Below, in pieces: positions 1 to 12,010 of a DNA stretch of 64,000 nt (position 1 is the first letter of the stretch; the number at the start of each line of letters is the position of its first letter). The notes under the pieces are model-generated. The model saw nothing but the letters and a program-made list of their open reading frames with translations. It was not told where the DNA came from and did not search any database. The stretch covers positions 11,876,856 through 11,940,855 of the forward strand of contig NC_060884.1 in the NCBI RefSeq assembly GCF_014805685.1. The letters are read 5' to 3'. A program made the position numbers and the translations under genes. The DNA comes from Silurus meridionalis (taxonomy: Eukaryota; Chordata; Actinopteri; Siluriformes; Siluridae).

Positions 1-125
1 ATATTAACCGGTGATTCCCGAAGCATCGGGTCGGAACCACCATCGACCACGTGCATCACCTGATCCGTTCTTAATTAGACTCGGAACAGAGTACACGCCA
101 GGTGTACTGAATTGGTATGATCATG

Positions 126-129
<4 letters not shown>

Positions 130-198
<69 letters not shown>
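130..198. repeat. (AT)n microsatellite
   Basis: About 34 uninterrupted AT dinucleotides. Open frames across it encode only alternating Tyr-Ile and are not genes. Confidence 0.97.
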
Positions 199-202
<4 letters not shown>

Positions 203-1255
203 ATGCAATGTGAACACAATATGAAGAATACTACATTGGGTAAATTGGTTTAAAAAAAGGGGGTATTGGGTGTTTGGTGTTTGGGGGGGTGTCAAACTCT
301 CGCCACGTTTGAACCCACTTGTAGTTATTGGAACTTGCTGAGCACTGTATAGCCTTTACATTTCTTATGAATATAGCCATCCTTTCACTTGCCTTACCCT
401 CTATCATGAGCAGTTAGTTAAGTTTGATTTTTTTTTTTTGTTTGTTTTCGTTTTGTTTTTTGTAAAATTGTAAAGAGAAAAAAAAATGAATTGTATCCTA
501 ATTTATTGGAATTTTTAAAAGAAAAACGAAACAATGCTTGTATATGTATCTCGAAAATGGTGCAAATGTCAACAATATTAGGCTACAAATGGCAATGGAG
601 CTGAAAATTTTTTCTTTATTCCATTTGTAATTTGTTTTTCTATATACGCGCAAGCAGTTCTGTTCTTGTGTACGACCAGTAACCGTAATTTACTGTGTAA
701 AGATGGTTACTTTTTCTTTTTTTTTTTTTTTTTAAAGCTTCCTTTGTCAGAAACTCCATAATTAGAATGCTTATTTCCTTGTGATCTACAGTAGCATTAT
801 CTGTGTGAAAATCTCAATAGAAATGTACAGTACACCCGGTTTTATTTGATCCTGAGCCGATGTTGTCGTGAAGCGATTTTTTTTACAGTTTGTTTCGTAA
901 TAGCGTAGGGTCTTTTAGTGTATTAATCTTCCCATTTTTATTTGAACATGGTTTGCGTTTCTTGCTACTTGCCGAGTGTTAAAATTGGTAATTTTTCATG
1001 TGATGGTTTCGTTCGATTTCCTTGTGTAAATGTATTTTATTTTTTTGTTATTGCTTTTGTTTGTTTGTTTAATTGAACACTGCTCCTTGTCTATAGCTTT
1101 ACTACACTGTTTCAAATACTACAGTTTTCAGCATGTGCACGACTTTGCTCTTTAGAGGCTACCTTATCGTTTTTCTTCGCTTCAAATAGAAATGTCTATT
1201 TATGCATTTTTGGCTTGTAGTTTTTCACAAATAAAATGTTCAATTTATCTAAAAC
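199..1255 (+). other. probable 3' UTR end of an upstream plus-strand gene
   Basis: There is no open frame of note. The stretch is rich in T and A runs and T-rich motifs and has none of the mobile-element signatures seen elsewhere in the window. A canonical AATAAA lies at 1230-1235, followed by a T-rich segment from about 1260, as expected for a poly(A) site near 1250. The region could begin before the AT tract at 130. I infer that the coding exons lie to the left of the window; the gene cannot be named from this tail. An unusually AT-rich spacer is the alternative. Confidence 0.45.
1230..1235 (+). promoter_or_regulatory. canonical polyadenylation signal AATAAA
   Basis: AATAAA is followed within 30 nt by a T-rich element. 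It fits the end of the 3' UTR-like region to its left. Confidence 0.5.
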
Positions 1256-1351
1256 CCTAATGTCTTTTTTATTTGTTTATTATTATTATTTTATATAATC
1301 TTTTTTTTTCCTCCCCCTCACTTGGTAAACAATTTCATGACTTGCTTGATC

Positions 1352-1893
1352 TACAGTACAGACCAAAAGTTTGGACACACCTTCTCATTCAAAGAGTTTT
1401 CTTTATTTTCATGACTATGAAAATTGTAGAGTCACACTGAAGGCATCAAGGGCTATTTGACCAAGAAGGAGAGTGATGGGGTGCTGCGCCAGATGACCTG
1501 GCCTCCACAGTCACCGGACCTGAACCCAATCGAGATGGTTTAGGGGTGAGCTGGACCGCAGAGTGAAGGCAAAAGGGCCAACAAGTGCCAAGCATCTCTC
1601 GGGGAACTCCTTCAAGACTGTTGGAAGACCATTTCAGGTGACTACCTCTTGAAGCTCATCAAGAGAATGCCAAGAGTGTGCAAAGCAGTAATCAAAGCAA
1701 AAGGTGGCTACTTTGAAGAACCTAGAATATGACATTTTTCAGTTGTTTCACACTTTTTTTGTTATGTATATAATTCCACGTGTTAATTCATAGTTTTGAT
1801 GCCTTCAGTGTGAATCTACAATTTTCATAGTCATGAAAATAAAGAAAACTCTTTGAATGAGAAGGTGTGTCCAAACTTTTGGTCTGTACTGTA
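1352..1893 (+). mobile_element. Tc1-like transposon, internally deleted, both terminal repeats present
   Basis: Terminal inverted repeats of about 98 bp occupy 1352-1449 and 1796-1893 and are nearly identical. They start TACAGTACAGACCAAAAG and end in TA, the expected TA target duplication. Between them lies only the C-terminal third of a Tc1-type transposase. In one frame it reads WPPQSPDLNPIEMV, the region of the third catalytic acidic residue of the DDE domain, and then continues to KAVIKAKGGYFEE. A stop follows IEMV and the N-terminal DNA-binding half is missing. It is a non-autonomous deletion derivative that could once have been moved in trans. Confidence 0.93.
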
Positions 1894-1896
1894 CGT

Positions 1897-2080
1897 CAGT
1901 GGTCCCCAACCTTTTTGCACCACGCACCGGTTTAATATCAGACAATATTTTTACGGAGCAGTTTACTAAGGTGTGGCGGATAAATACAACAAAATAAAAT
2001 AATACGACCGGCATAAAAACTGGAATTTTCTAAATATAATAATAAACATGGATCCACTGTGTTGTTTTTTGTTCATTTTG
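1897..2080 (+). mobile_element. hAT-type non-autonomous element fragment
   Basis: The segment begins CAGTGGTCCCCAACC, a terminus typical of a widespread hAT/Tip100-like family, and continues with the CACCGGTTTAATATCAGAC-type subterminal sequence. Only 3 bp separate it from the end of the preceding Tc1 element. I did not find the opposite terminus, so the right boundary is approximate. Confidence 0.6.
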
Positions 2081-2309
2081 CTAGCTTGGGGGTTTGAGTT
2101 TAACGGTAATTTATTATGTGTTAGCATGCCGTAGCAGCCCCTTTAAGAAGGTAGCGGATGTAAGTAAGACATGTGACCTAGGCATCATGACCTGCATCAA
2201 GAGCGAGTCATAGACAGCTGGTTTGCTTTAGACGACGTACTGTTTCGGCTCCATTTTAGTTTAAATAATACTCAGACAAAAAGTTGTCAGTTTGTTGAAA
2301 GTAGATTAA

Positions 2310-2735
2310 GGTTTAAAGTGTGTGGACACCTGACCTTAAGATCTGCTTTCTGAACGTCCCGTTCCACATTTAATTTAAACTAGAGTTTGATGGTAAAGGC
2401 AGGTACTGATGTGTAGGTGAGGTGAGGAGGCCTGGGGGTGCAGTAAGCGTTCTAATTCATGCCAAAGGTGTTCAGTGGGTTTGAGCTCTATACCAGTTTA
2501 CACCAGATCTTCCACTCATGTAAACCGGATCTTCATGGAGTTTGCTGTGTGTACAGGGGCATTGTCCTGCTGGAACAGGATGGGTTCTGGTTCAAGTGAA
2601 GAGAAAATGTAATATCATATACAATTGTGTGCCTCCGACTTTATGGTAAAAGTTTAGGGAAGAACCGTTTATGGTTTTAAAAATACTGAAAATAAAAGCT
2701 GGTGTCCCGATACTTTTGCAATTTTTTGATCTTGC
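2310..2735 (-). mobile_element. Tc1-like transposon relic (GTGGACACCTGACC subfamily)
   Basis: The left end carries GTGTGGACACCTGACC and the right end CCGATACTTTTGCAA, which are subterminal signatures of a fish Tc1 subfamily. The interior, on the minus strand, corresponds to degraded transposase sequence (GTACTGATGTGTAGGTGAGG, then the block around the CATTGTCCTGCTGGAACAGG motif). Relics of the same family recur at 8.5, 13.2, 24.1 and 27.6 kb. There is no open frame. Confidence 0.7.
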
Positions 2736-2952
2736 CGTCTTTCTTTAATCCTGATTAATCCTTTTCCTCGCTACTGATAATCCATCTTTGGTGATACGCT
2801 CGAGTGTACATCGCTGACTAACAGGTCTGAATAGATTCGAATGTAAGATGAAAAGCAGAAGTGGCCTGGTGTGTGGAAGTGTGGTTTATGGCCACAAGTG
2901 TCCCTGTAAAGTCACCAGGGTTGCCAGTTTGAGCTGTCCACTGTGTGTATAT

Positions 2953-3800
2953 ACAGTCACGTGAAAATTAAAGTACCTTTTCGAATTCTGGCTTTACTTA
3001 TGAAGACAAAATCATCTGATCCTTATCAGTCTAAATCAATCCAATATGAAGAAACCACGTGTGAAAGTACACCTTATCAGTCTCTCGCATCGTTCTGGAG
3101 GAATTCTGGCTCCTTCTTCTTCACAGTGTTGCTTGAGGTCATTTAGGATTGTGGGTATTTGTTTATGCACAGCTCTCTTAACGGTCATGCCACAAGATTT
3201 CAGTTGGGTTGAGGTCTGGACTTTGGGCAGTTGCAACACCTCAATTTTGTGTTTTTTTTCCCTCCTTCCCCCAGCCATTTTGTTCTAGGCTTGTTGGTGT
3301 GTTTGGGATTGTTTTCCCTTTTGCATTACCCAAATTCAGCCAAGCTGTAGCTGTCAGACAGATGTTTTTGTTTTGTTTTTTGCCTAAATGTTGCGCTCGG
3401 CATAATAGCCAAACAACTTTGCGAACCCAGTCCCTACTGCTTTGTTCTTTTTATAGAGATTAGGCTTTTTTCCTGGCAACATTTAACATGCTAACTAAAG
3501 CCTGTAGATTTCAGAGATGTAACTTAGGTTTTTTGCAATTTCTCTGAGCATGACATGATCTTTGGGGTGAATTTGCTGGGATGTCCACTCCTGGGGAAAG
3601 TCAACTGTCTTGACTGTTTTCCACTTTTGAATAATGTTTCTCCCTTTACAATGATGAACTTAAAATGTTTTTGGAAATGGCCTTATAACCCCCTCCTAAA
3701 CTGATAGGCAGCAACGATTGCTTTCTTCCGATATTTGCTGATGTCGTTATTCCTTGGCGTTTTTAACACGCGCATTAATGCTGCACACCAGTAAAATGCA
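2953..3800 (-). mobile_element. Tc1-like transposon relic, minus strand
   Basis: It begins near ATATACAGTCACGTGAAAAT, a terminal-repeat-like sequence. The minus strand carries degraded Tc1 transposase text. Blocks at 3195-3250 (GGGTTGAGGTCTGGACTTTG on the plus strand) match the catalytic-domain region. Blocks at 3600-3770 match the N-terminal helix-turn-helix region, including GGCCTTATAACC and TTGCTTTCTTCCGATATTTG. Frameshifts and stops are frequent. It is a different subfamily from the neighbouring relic at 2.3-2.7 kb. Confidence 0.65.
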
Positions 3801-3879
3801 AAAAGGGGCTTTTATAGAGGTGATAATGACGGCTTTAGTTTCAATATTAAGACATAAATATCTGACTTTAGGCAGATTT

Positions 3880-4590
3880 GTCAACCTGCTTATATATATA
3901 TATATATAATAGACAACCAATGTAATCACATGCTCAGCTGATACTCATTTATAAATGCAATGTACAAGGTGTGAATGGACAGTTACATACAGATACATAC
4001 AAGGTGTGAATGGACATCTCAGCTGTCCACTCGTGATCACCAGAGACTGATGTTTAATAGCGAGTGTGAACATGGCCTGTGTGTTAGGAGGCCTGTGCTA
4101 GCTCTTGCCCTCTAGGCGTGCTGCGAGCTGTCTCAGCTAGGATTGAGATGTCAGAGTAGTGCAGCCACAAACAGTGTAGATCAGTGACATTAGACTCAGG
4201 GGAGCCTCAGTCTGAGCTGCCACTCTGTCCACTCCCTGCTGAGAGCTTATACACATCCCTGTTTCTCTTGTATTCACTCACGTCTTAAACGATTGTATGT
4301 CATAAATATAAGCACCTTTGCCTTGGCTTGGCATTGCAACTGTGCTATGTGCAGCCACAGCGCTGATAATACTTCATAACCAAATACCGAATGCATTATT
4401 CGTATTGCGGAGATTTTTTTATAGCTTCTGACCTGCGGGACGAGGGCTGTCCGTTTTCCGTTGTCCAGTGTTTTACAAGTGGTACTGAAGTAAAGCTAAC
4501 TTTGGGTATAGGTCATGACCGCAGATTCAAATACAGATAGCGGCACTGCGTGATTTCCGTTCAGTTCCATTTGTACAGGCTTTTTAACAA
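3880..4590. other. non-coding stretch, nothing recognised
   Basis: It contains a short TATA run (3890-3909) and a local direct repeat of ACAAGGTGTGAATGGACA near 3964 and 4000. I see no coding potential or element signature. Confidence 0.5.
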
Positions 4591-4599
4591 TGAGCACGG

Positions 4600-4870
4600 T
4601 CACAAAGCAGCTTTACCTGAAACACACACATTCGTACTTTTAAAACGCATATATTTATAATCGATATAGTCATCCTTAACGAGAAAGCCCAAAGCAACAT
4701 TTGCAAGAAACATCTCCCTGAGACAACACGAGGATGGAAATGTGTAAGAGGATCCAAGCTGAAAAAGGGAACCCAATGCAGTGTGGATAAGACAAAGGAG
4801 ATATACTTATATCTTCTGGTTCTCCTAAGAGCTCTAACAGCTGTTTCTGGGATAACTGCTGGCCAGTTCA
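4600..4870 (+). repeat. dispersed fish repeat (AAAGCAGCTTTAC family)
   Basis: The blocks CACAAAGCAGCTTTAC, CATCTCCCTGAGACAACA and GGGAACCCAATGCAGTG occur in the order found in related copies at 45.1, 58.4 and 61.2 kb. This is a widespread non-coding fish repeat. It is degraded here. Confidence 0.5.
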
Positions 4871-5039
4871 TGCATTTTTTTTAGAACATCCAGACAGTAA
4901 AACATTATAGTAATCCAACCAAAAGGTGAATGAAAACAGAGATTCTTGTTCATTTTTTTGTGAATTGAATCTTGTTCAATTGTCCTGCTTTTATAAACTG
5001 GATGTTATAAACTTGGGAGTTGTATTCTATTCTATTAAT

Positions 5040-5520
5040 AGCTTGACCATCTAAAACTCCTCCTATGAAGCTAAACTTAAGCCCTGGCTTTCCTTTAAAG
5101 ATTTAAAATGGGTAATTCATGCCTTTATTTCTACCCAACTTGATTACTGCAATTTCCCTTTATGTACATATAAACCATCTGCCTCTTTCGGGACTCCAAA
5201 TGGTGCACAATGCAGCAGCTAGACTATTATTGGTTGTATGCAAGCATGATCATATTACCCTTTCACTGGTGTCCAGTCTGCTATAGAATTGATTTTAAGG
5301 ATCTCTTATTTATTTTAAAACCTTGAATGCTGAAAGGTACCTACTTCCATTTGCATGTTCCTTTGAGACCACTTAGATCTTCAGATCAGAGAAAAGAGAA
5401 GTGATCAGGCTTTTTTTTTTTTTTTTAGTAGCTGCAAGGAAACTATGGCACAATCTCAGATGTTGGGCTAGAAGTACACAAATACCTTCTGATTAAAAAT
5501 CCTGGCTTTTAATGTATTAT
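5040..5520 (+). mobile_element. LINE relic, C-terminal region of an L2/CR1-type reverse transcriptase
   Basis: Conceptual translation gives VIHAFISTQLDYCN around 5108-5150, then a frameshifted QMVHNAAARLLL around 5206-5241, then HDHIT and sequence preceding the usual carboxy-terminal Arg-rich segment. In L2/CR1-group LINEs this order marks the region just after the palm and thumb. No frame stays open for long. A T-run at 5410-5426 may be a later addition. Confidence 0.65.
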
Positions 5521-5559
5521 AGAGCGAAATCGAATTCCCTGTACTTTGTTTTGTTTGTT

Positions 5560-7700
5560 TGTTGGATATTGTCATACTTGAATACTGGACAGCACTTTGG
5601 GAGCTTCCAGCTGTTTAAAATGGCTCTGTAGAAATCAACTGACACCAACATTCGTATTATTAACACGAGTTTCAAATGAGAAACCGAAGTGAATATTCAC
5701 ACCAAGGCCTCGCACTGGTGCACATGATGAAACAGAAAGGCGTCCAGACACACTATGTAATCCGAAACCTTACTTCCACTGTCTAGCGTCCTTTACACAT
5801 TCCTCAGCTATATATTATGTCACACCTCTTATGAAGTACTACGCGAAAGTCTAAAGTCCATGTGAAAGCTTGCTTCAAATATAAAAAGAATTGAAATTCT
5901 TCTATATTAAAAAAAAGTTCTACTATACAAAGCAGTTTCCAGAAATAAATGAAAGAACGACAATACTGAAATTGAAGACTGCTTTAAAAAGAAAAAAAAT
6001 ACATCAGTAGTCTGAAGTGTCTTTAATGAGGAAATGAACCGCTAAATTCTTCTGAGCATCTTGCAGAAATGACTTGTTATAATAAATAAAACACAGAAGC
6101 CATTGTTTTTGTCAAAAAAAAATTATACGTAATAATTTAGTTTCTTGACTTTTTTTGGATTTGGTACGTTTTTAGGGAAATCTATACTTCTTTTTACTAT
6201 CTAGCAGTACACAAGCATAACTGTGCAACAATGTAGAAAAAAAATGTAGATTTGTAGTATAAAAGTCAAATGCAATGCAAAAAACACAACAAAAAATACT
6301 ACAAAATAGCATTAAACCTAACAAAGGTTAGAGGAGTTTGGCTAAACTGGGTGGAGCAATCAGAGAGTTTAGAGTAACATTCTAATAACTTGATGCTACT
6401 TTTTCCTGTCGATCCATTCTGTGGAAATTCTATAGACTATTGTATGAAAATCCCAGAAAATTTGCAGTTCCTGAAATCCCCAAAACAGCCAAAGATCCCA
6501 TTTTAAAATTTGATATTACAATTTGATTGTAGAGCTCTGGACTATGCGTTTTACTACTGCAACGATTGGCTGATTGTATAATTTCATGAATGAGCAGTAA
6601 AGGTGTTCCTAATAAAGTGTACTCTATATACTTCATGTATAACAATGTATTCCAAATCAGGGTAGTTTTACAATTGAACACAATTTACTTCAGAAAAGGT
6701 TTGAACTGGTTTGCCGCCAAAACATATTATATGTTTGTAATGCTAGACAGAACATCCATATGCTAGTAATTTCCTATTGTTTGGCAAAATTCCCTGGTTG
6801 CAATCAATTCAGAATCCTGTTCGGAATTTTTTGGAGAAAGGACCACACAGGACTCGTCTTTCAGCTTCGCATGAGATGCTAAGAAGCTCTGTGTTATTCT
6901 GAGCAACTGATACAATTTGGAGACAATTCCTGGCTTCCAAGAATCTCCGTCTTTACTACTATGCCCTATGCAGCATTTCTGCACAAATCTGTGCACCACA
7001 AAGTGAAGAATCCCATATGGTGATAAAAGTAAGAACATCTGCAGATGCAGATGTGGGGGGAGGGGAGATGTTTTTTTATTAGAGATGGGGAATCAGAAGG
7101 CCTGCTGTTGTAAGATCAGCCACTGGATTTAAGAGATGTAATGGTGTTAAGAAGATATGGCTCTGCTTGTTGTTTTGGTGGACAGGAGCAGCAGAATCTG
7201 GCAGGTTTCTGGTTTCACATGTCTTGATAACAGCCGGCTATCGTATTTACAAAGATAGTCCGAGTTCTTAACTTTTAATAGCGGATGAACTTTAGATGAA
7301 TCTAGGAGGGTGATTCCATCATTCTCCAACCTCCTGAGCTTTGAAGCCATAAAACATTTTTAGAATCCAGCTCTCGCACATATTGCCAAGTCGACAGAAA
7401 GTCCTATGATATGGCAGGCATGTAGGAAAGTAATAAAAGACTTTAGAGCAATAAAACAGCGTGTAACTTCCCGATGAAATTATAAAGCCGTACTGTGAAA
7501 AACCTCCTGAACAGTGAGTAGGAGAGATAAGAAAATGTCATAAGCAGGAATTAAACAGCTTACATAAAAAAAATGGTTTGGACAATATGAAAGATTCATG
7601 GTATGATGACTGAAGAACTTGATATATCATTGTATCTTTTTTTTTTTTAACAAAACAACGTTGTTTTTTTAGACTATTAAAAAAATACTACAGCTGCAGT
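5560..7700. other. long non-coding stretch
   Basis: It is AT-rich, with poly(A) and poly(T) runs and no convincing gene. The short frames at 6430-7350 on the minus strand have no recognisable motif and no codon bias. CCTAATAAAGTGTACTCTAT near 6607 resembles the end of a fish MITE, but no partner repeat was found. Confidence 0.45.
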
Positions 7701-7704
7701 GCAT

Positions 7705-7765
7705 TACATAGAGAGAGTACCTAATAAACTGGCCACTGAGTTGTCAGTTTATGAGGTGCAAATTG
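7705..7765. mobile_element. possible MITE end
   Basis: GTACCTAATAAACTGGCCAC resembles the terminus of a common fish non-autonomous DNA element. No matching inverted repeat was identified nearby, so only one end is claimed. Confidence 0.3.
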
Positions 7766-8049
7766 TACATTCCAGCGGGCGCTACGTCACTTCAGAAGTT
7801 TGTGGTGTACATGATGCTCGTTTAACAAGCCAGACCTCTAGCATTCACTAAACTGTGAATAAACAAGGACAGGAACTGCTTACTTTCCCAAGTGAATTTG
7901 ACTGACGCAGCACACGACAAACACGAGCTAACTTAATGCTTTTATTGACAAACACGGAAATTGATCCGCTTTTTTTCAGTCTCACACTGAAATACTATTT
8001 GTGTTCGTTCATTCATTCGTTAATTCATCGTCCATTACTAAGTTATTCT

Positions 8050-8350
8050 CAACAGGATCACAGCGGATCAAAAGCCTATTTCAGGAACCCCTTTGCGTGA
8101 GACAGAAATACACCCTGGATAAGATGAAAGTCCATTGCATCATACACGAACACATTCCCAGCCCTAGGGGCAGTTTAGCGTAGTCAAGCATACTGGATCC
8201 TGGAATACTGGATACTGGAATGCCGCACACTGGAATGCTTCTTGGAGTTTGGAGGAGAAGCCAAAGAAAACCCACAGGGAACGAATGATAAATCAAACGG
8301 GAATCCTGGAACTGCGAGGTGAAAACACTACCCTGTGTGCAGCCATGCTG
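8050..8350 (-). mobile_element. SINE-like element, tail-to-head orientation
   Basis: The diagnostic blocks occur in order: AATACACCCTGGATAAGATG, CCCTAGGGGCAGTTTAGCG, AAAACCCACAGGGAACGAA, and GGAATCCTGGAACTGCGAGG. The same order recurs at about 24.5, 31.7, 35.7, 52.5 and 58.1 kb, and the plus-strand orientation is at 11.5 and 18.5 kb. The head resembles a tRNA-derived promoter region. The family recalls catfish and other teleost SINEs; the name is not certain. Confidence 0.55.
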
Positions 8351-8544
8351 CATGTACATTGTGCTGCATTGTTCGTTTGTCTGGAAACCAATTCACGGGG
8401 GTGCTTTGACATGAAAATCTGGAAAGTACGTTAAAATCGATCATCCATACGAGATTCTCAAGGTTCTGTACGGAAAAGTAAACAAAAGAAGGTAAGTGAA
8501 GAATTGTTTCTAGTATCAGATGCACTATATTGATTGTTGAAAGA

Positions 8545-8915
8545 CGTTAAGGTTTGTAGACACGTGACCATCAAACCTCCATGTGTTTTTTGAACTTCCC
8601 ATTTTATTTTTAGTTTTTCTTTTACTGTCTTTTACTCCACTCTTCTGGGAAGGCTTCCCAGTAGATTTTGGACCATGCTCATCCAGCCACAAGAGCATTA
8701 ATGAGGCCAGGTGCTGATATTGGTTAAGGAGGCATGTGGATCAGCTAGAAGGTGCTCAGTGGTGTTGAGGTCCAGGTTCTGTGCAGGACACATACAGTCT
8801 TTTTTCAAAGCCATGTCTTCAGCTTACTTTATGCACAGAGACACTGTCGTGCTGCTGAGAGAAGTTGAACATGAGAATATTAGTGCTACAACACACAAAG
8901 GAACTCTAGACAAAT
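8545..8915 (-). mobile_element. Tc1-like transposon relic (GTGGACACCTGACC subfamily)
   Basis: The left end, GGTTTGTAGACACGTGACCA, is a decayed version of the family terminus. The interior holds ATCCAGCCACAAGAGCATTA and GGTGTTGAGGTCCAGGTTCT, antisense to the DDE-domain coding text. It is truncated and full of stops. Confidence 0.65.
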
Positions 8916-8959
8916 TGACAAATGTACACAATAGTCAGGTATCCACAGACTTTTTCTCA

Positions 8960-10190
8960 TGTGCAACAGGGTAATGATTGGAATTGGGTATATTGCTTCT
9001 GTTTTTTTTCCATGACTTTCATTCTGGGTTTTGCTGATAATGATGCAACATGCAATAATCTACCAGTGTTTGGCAATCATGTGGATGGAAACCATTTCTG
9101 GATCACAGTCACTGCAAGTAACTGTGTTAATGATTTAGTCTCGTTGCACAAATTCTCAGAGCAAAGCACACGTCTTAAATTGCCAACAGCAAGCAAAAAA
9201 AGCCATTTCGGGTGCTGATGCTTTTAGGCAAGAACTAGAAATTATGTGTGCATTTCTCATCAAAACAACTAAACTAGAGTGAATTTCTCTTTTGCCTTGC
9301 GCTGAATTTGGTGAAGCAACACAATTCGAGTTCGTGCAGACGTGTTGGTATAATGTTTCCTGAGTAAAACAGCTTCTCTTGCTTTGAAATTATAGTTTTG
9401 GCCCTAATTAACGGCTGAACAGCAAACAAAGAGCTGAGAAAAATATATATGTATATATATAAAATTCTGTTCGCTGTTAAACAATCTAGGCTCACAGTTC
9501 TATAACATCTCTAGTGGTTCTGCAAGTTTTTCAGCCTGTTGCCATAAGGAGGCCATATTTACTTTTGAACAGCTGTGTATTTTCCTCTGACATGCCAGGA
9601 AAATTGAAGTGATCTGAAAGTGGACACTTATCTAAGCCATCTTTGTCATGCTGAGCACTCCAACCTGCTATGTGAATAGACCTCACTGCAACCCAGTTCG
9701 TCTGTTTCTGGCTCAATAAGTGGGTGTTTCACTTCATCATCATTTTTGTGAGCGTGTGTGTGTGCTTGTCTGTGTACAGGCAGGAAAAGCTTGATCGAAA
9801 GTTATTTATAAGCGTTTGTTACTGTGCATGAACGATTTGGAAAGAAATGGAGCTACAGTACAGAGCGAATGCTGCAGCCTCGCTATAATTTAAGCTAATT
9901 GAGCATACAAAGTGTACTTTAACAGTCGTTAACCCTGAATAACCAGAGGGCCTTTAGCAGGGCTGCGAACTGCATCTCTTAGCTACACTTTCTTACTTTC
10001 CAAAGGCATGGTGTGAGGAAAATTAAAAGTATGCAGATTTTTTCTTCACCTAGTGATTGAAAACAGTCAGATTTGTAGAAGTTTTCTTTTTTTTTTTATT
10101 TTGAACAACCGTCTGACCTTCGCATAAAAGTAATATACGAGACCCATTATACATAAGGTTTATTTTTCTTCAATTGCCAATGGATTCAAC
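8960..10190. other. non-coding stretch, nothing recognised
   Basis: The open frames are short and unrelated to known motifs, including the 98-codon frame at 8922-9218. No repeat signature was recognised. Confidence 0.45.
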
Positions 10191-10254
10191 ATGGCTCAGG
10201 CACAGGATCACTTCACCATGTAATGCATGGAATAGCAGAGATGGATGGAAGTTC

Positions 10255-10510
10255 TGGGTAAGAACGTTTTATTAAATAGAAAGTTAAAGAATCCAAAAAA
10301 TCGTCGAAAATCTGAAACGTGAACCTATGGGCAGGCATTCAGCAACCCATAATAAGAGGACAAAACCGCGAACAAAAATGAGAGTAACAAAACGGTCAAG
10401 AGACTAATGAACAAGAAAATGGATACAGTCATGAAAGACCAGACTCGTGAGGCAAGAACCAGTAGCAGGAGCAAACAGGACATGAATCAACACAAAAGCA
10501 CATGATGACT
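10255..10510. repeat. possible LTR-derived relic
   Basis: The purine-rich run of AACAAAAATG/GACAAAACCG-like words and GAGGCAAGAACCAGTAGCAG resembles the leader region seen in the gypsy-like element at 22.1-22.4 kb. No paired repeat was found, so this is a weak call. Confidence 0.25.
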
Positions 10511-10529
10511 CTGACTTTACACTAAAGCT

Positions 10530-10980
10530 TTATAATCGATCAGATTAATTTCCTATAACAACAACAGTTTCTATATCAACCCATCATTTACGTGGCCTTA
10601 CTTCACATAATCTAAAATAAATTAAAAAGTAATGTATAAAAAAAGGTGTTTAACAAGAAAAAACACCCAATTGCTTATATGGTGGGATTTCCTGAAAGAA
10701 TCTTTAGCGGCAGCTTGCCAGGTCACATGACCATGAGCCCCATAACCACATCTATACACAATGAGCATGCCATGTTAGTGTGAATTATAATGATTGTAAC
10801 AGGAACTAATACACGTTCTATAACATTACATGTAACCAGAAATACATTAAAAGTCATATGCACTGCTGTATAAGAGGATTCAAGTGTTTCAGGATGTTCA
10901 CACAGTTTATTATCAAAACATCAGAAGTCGTATATACTGGATGGAAAGTTTATGAATTTATGTTCTATTAAATTTAATCT
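10530..10980. other. non-coding stretch, nothing recognised
   Basis: AT-rich DNA without open frames or element ends. Confidence 0.45.
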
Positions 10981-10988
10981 AGTTTTAC

Positions 10989-11430
10989 CAGTGGTGGGCC
11001 GTCAGGGTCAGCAAATCCTTCTTTGCTGGCCTAAACACTATTAGAAGCACTGACCTACATTTACATTTATAAATTCTAATATTTGTTCCATGAAATTGTA
11101 TTAATTTATTCCCAACAGTTTATTCTCTTTATTTTGTAGCGTTTCTCTTGGCTGCACTGCTTCCAGTACGAGTATGTGGATATTAGATTTTTTGTCCAAT
11201 CAGATTTCAGCCTCTATGTGCTGCCATGGCAATCTAATCTGCCCAGGGCCTTCAAAGTCTGTACTGCTGGCCTTTTTACCTTAGTCTTTATAAGAAATAA
11301 ATCTGTTTCTTTAACCAATTAGATTTCATATTCACCTCACAGATCCAGAATAGCGTCAGCATTTTTCTGTCCTCTGATTGGTTGGTCAGAGGGAAACTGT
11401 TACAGCCAATTTCAACTGGCAAAACACGTC
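10989..11430 (+). mobile_element. hAT-type MITE
   Basis: It starts CAGTGGTGGGCCGTCAGGG and includes TCCTTCTTTGCTGGCC. The interior at 11353-11420 is closely similar to the reverse complement of 30386-30454, a second copy whose terminus lies at 29828. CAGTGG-type ends suit the hAT superfamily. It has no coding capacity. Confidence 0.6.
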
Positions 11431-11484
11431 TGTAGCTCTGCACACATTAATGTATGTTTACATGTATTTACGGTTGCTGAATGT

Positions 11485-11690
11485 TTAGAAGGGCAGTACA
11501 AGGAATACAGCAGGTAGTGTAGATGCTTTACAATTCTCGAGACCCTGGTTTAAACCTGAGGTTGCTGTGCTAAGTTGCTTCCAGCATTTATAAAAACGTT
11601 CTAGTATGTGCAAGTGTGCATGGTGCGCTGTAATGGACAGGTATCCTGGCCAGAGTATTTCTTTTTCTGTCCACTGGTACATTAACTGAA
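11485..11690 (+). mobile_element. SINE-like element, plus orientation
   Basis: It reads in the opposite direction to the copy at 8.1 kb: GAGACCCTGGTTTAAACCTG (B-box-like region), then GTGCGCTGTAATGGACAGG and TATCCTGGCCAGAG. The matching minus-strand frame of 65 codons is a shadow. Confidence 0.5.
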
Positions 11691-11699
11691 GGTGAATGA

Positions 11700-12010
11700 A
11701 CTGCCTGATGAGCTGTTTGATATCAGGATGCCTTGAGGTCTAATCCCTACTCTGACCTGACCTGTGCTTTATCAGTTGTAAATAATCACATTATTGTTTT
11801 TAATGTAAGTAATTAAAAAAACATTTTGTCTTTATTAAATTACCTTATCACTTTTAGCTTAAATAGCGAGAGAAAGAGAGCAAGAGACAAACACAGGAAT
11901 GTCAGCCGGAAAACTGAGCAGAAATGTCAAGCCTAAGGAATGAATGTGATTATAGTGTATCTCTGTCTTACTAATAGGGATACATAGCATGAATGGCAGG
12001 TTAAATTGTT
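11700..12010. other. non-coding stretch, nothing recognised
   Basis: It includes a short AGAGAAAGAGAG run near 11870. No genes or element ends were seen. Confidence 0.45.

Noticed and set aside
3036..3463. Frames of 80-84 codons near 3 kb
   Set aside because: They lie within a Tc1 relic and do not match the transposase reading frame for any length.
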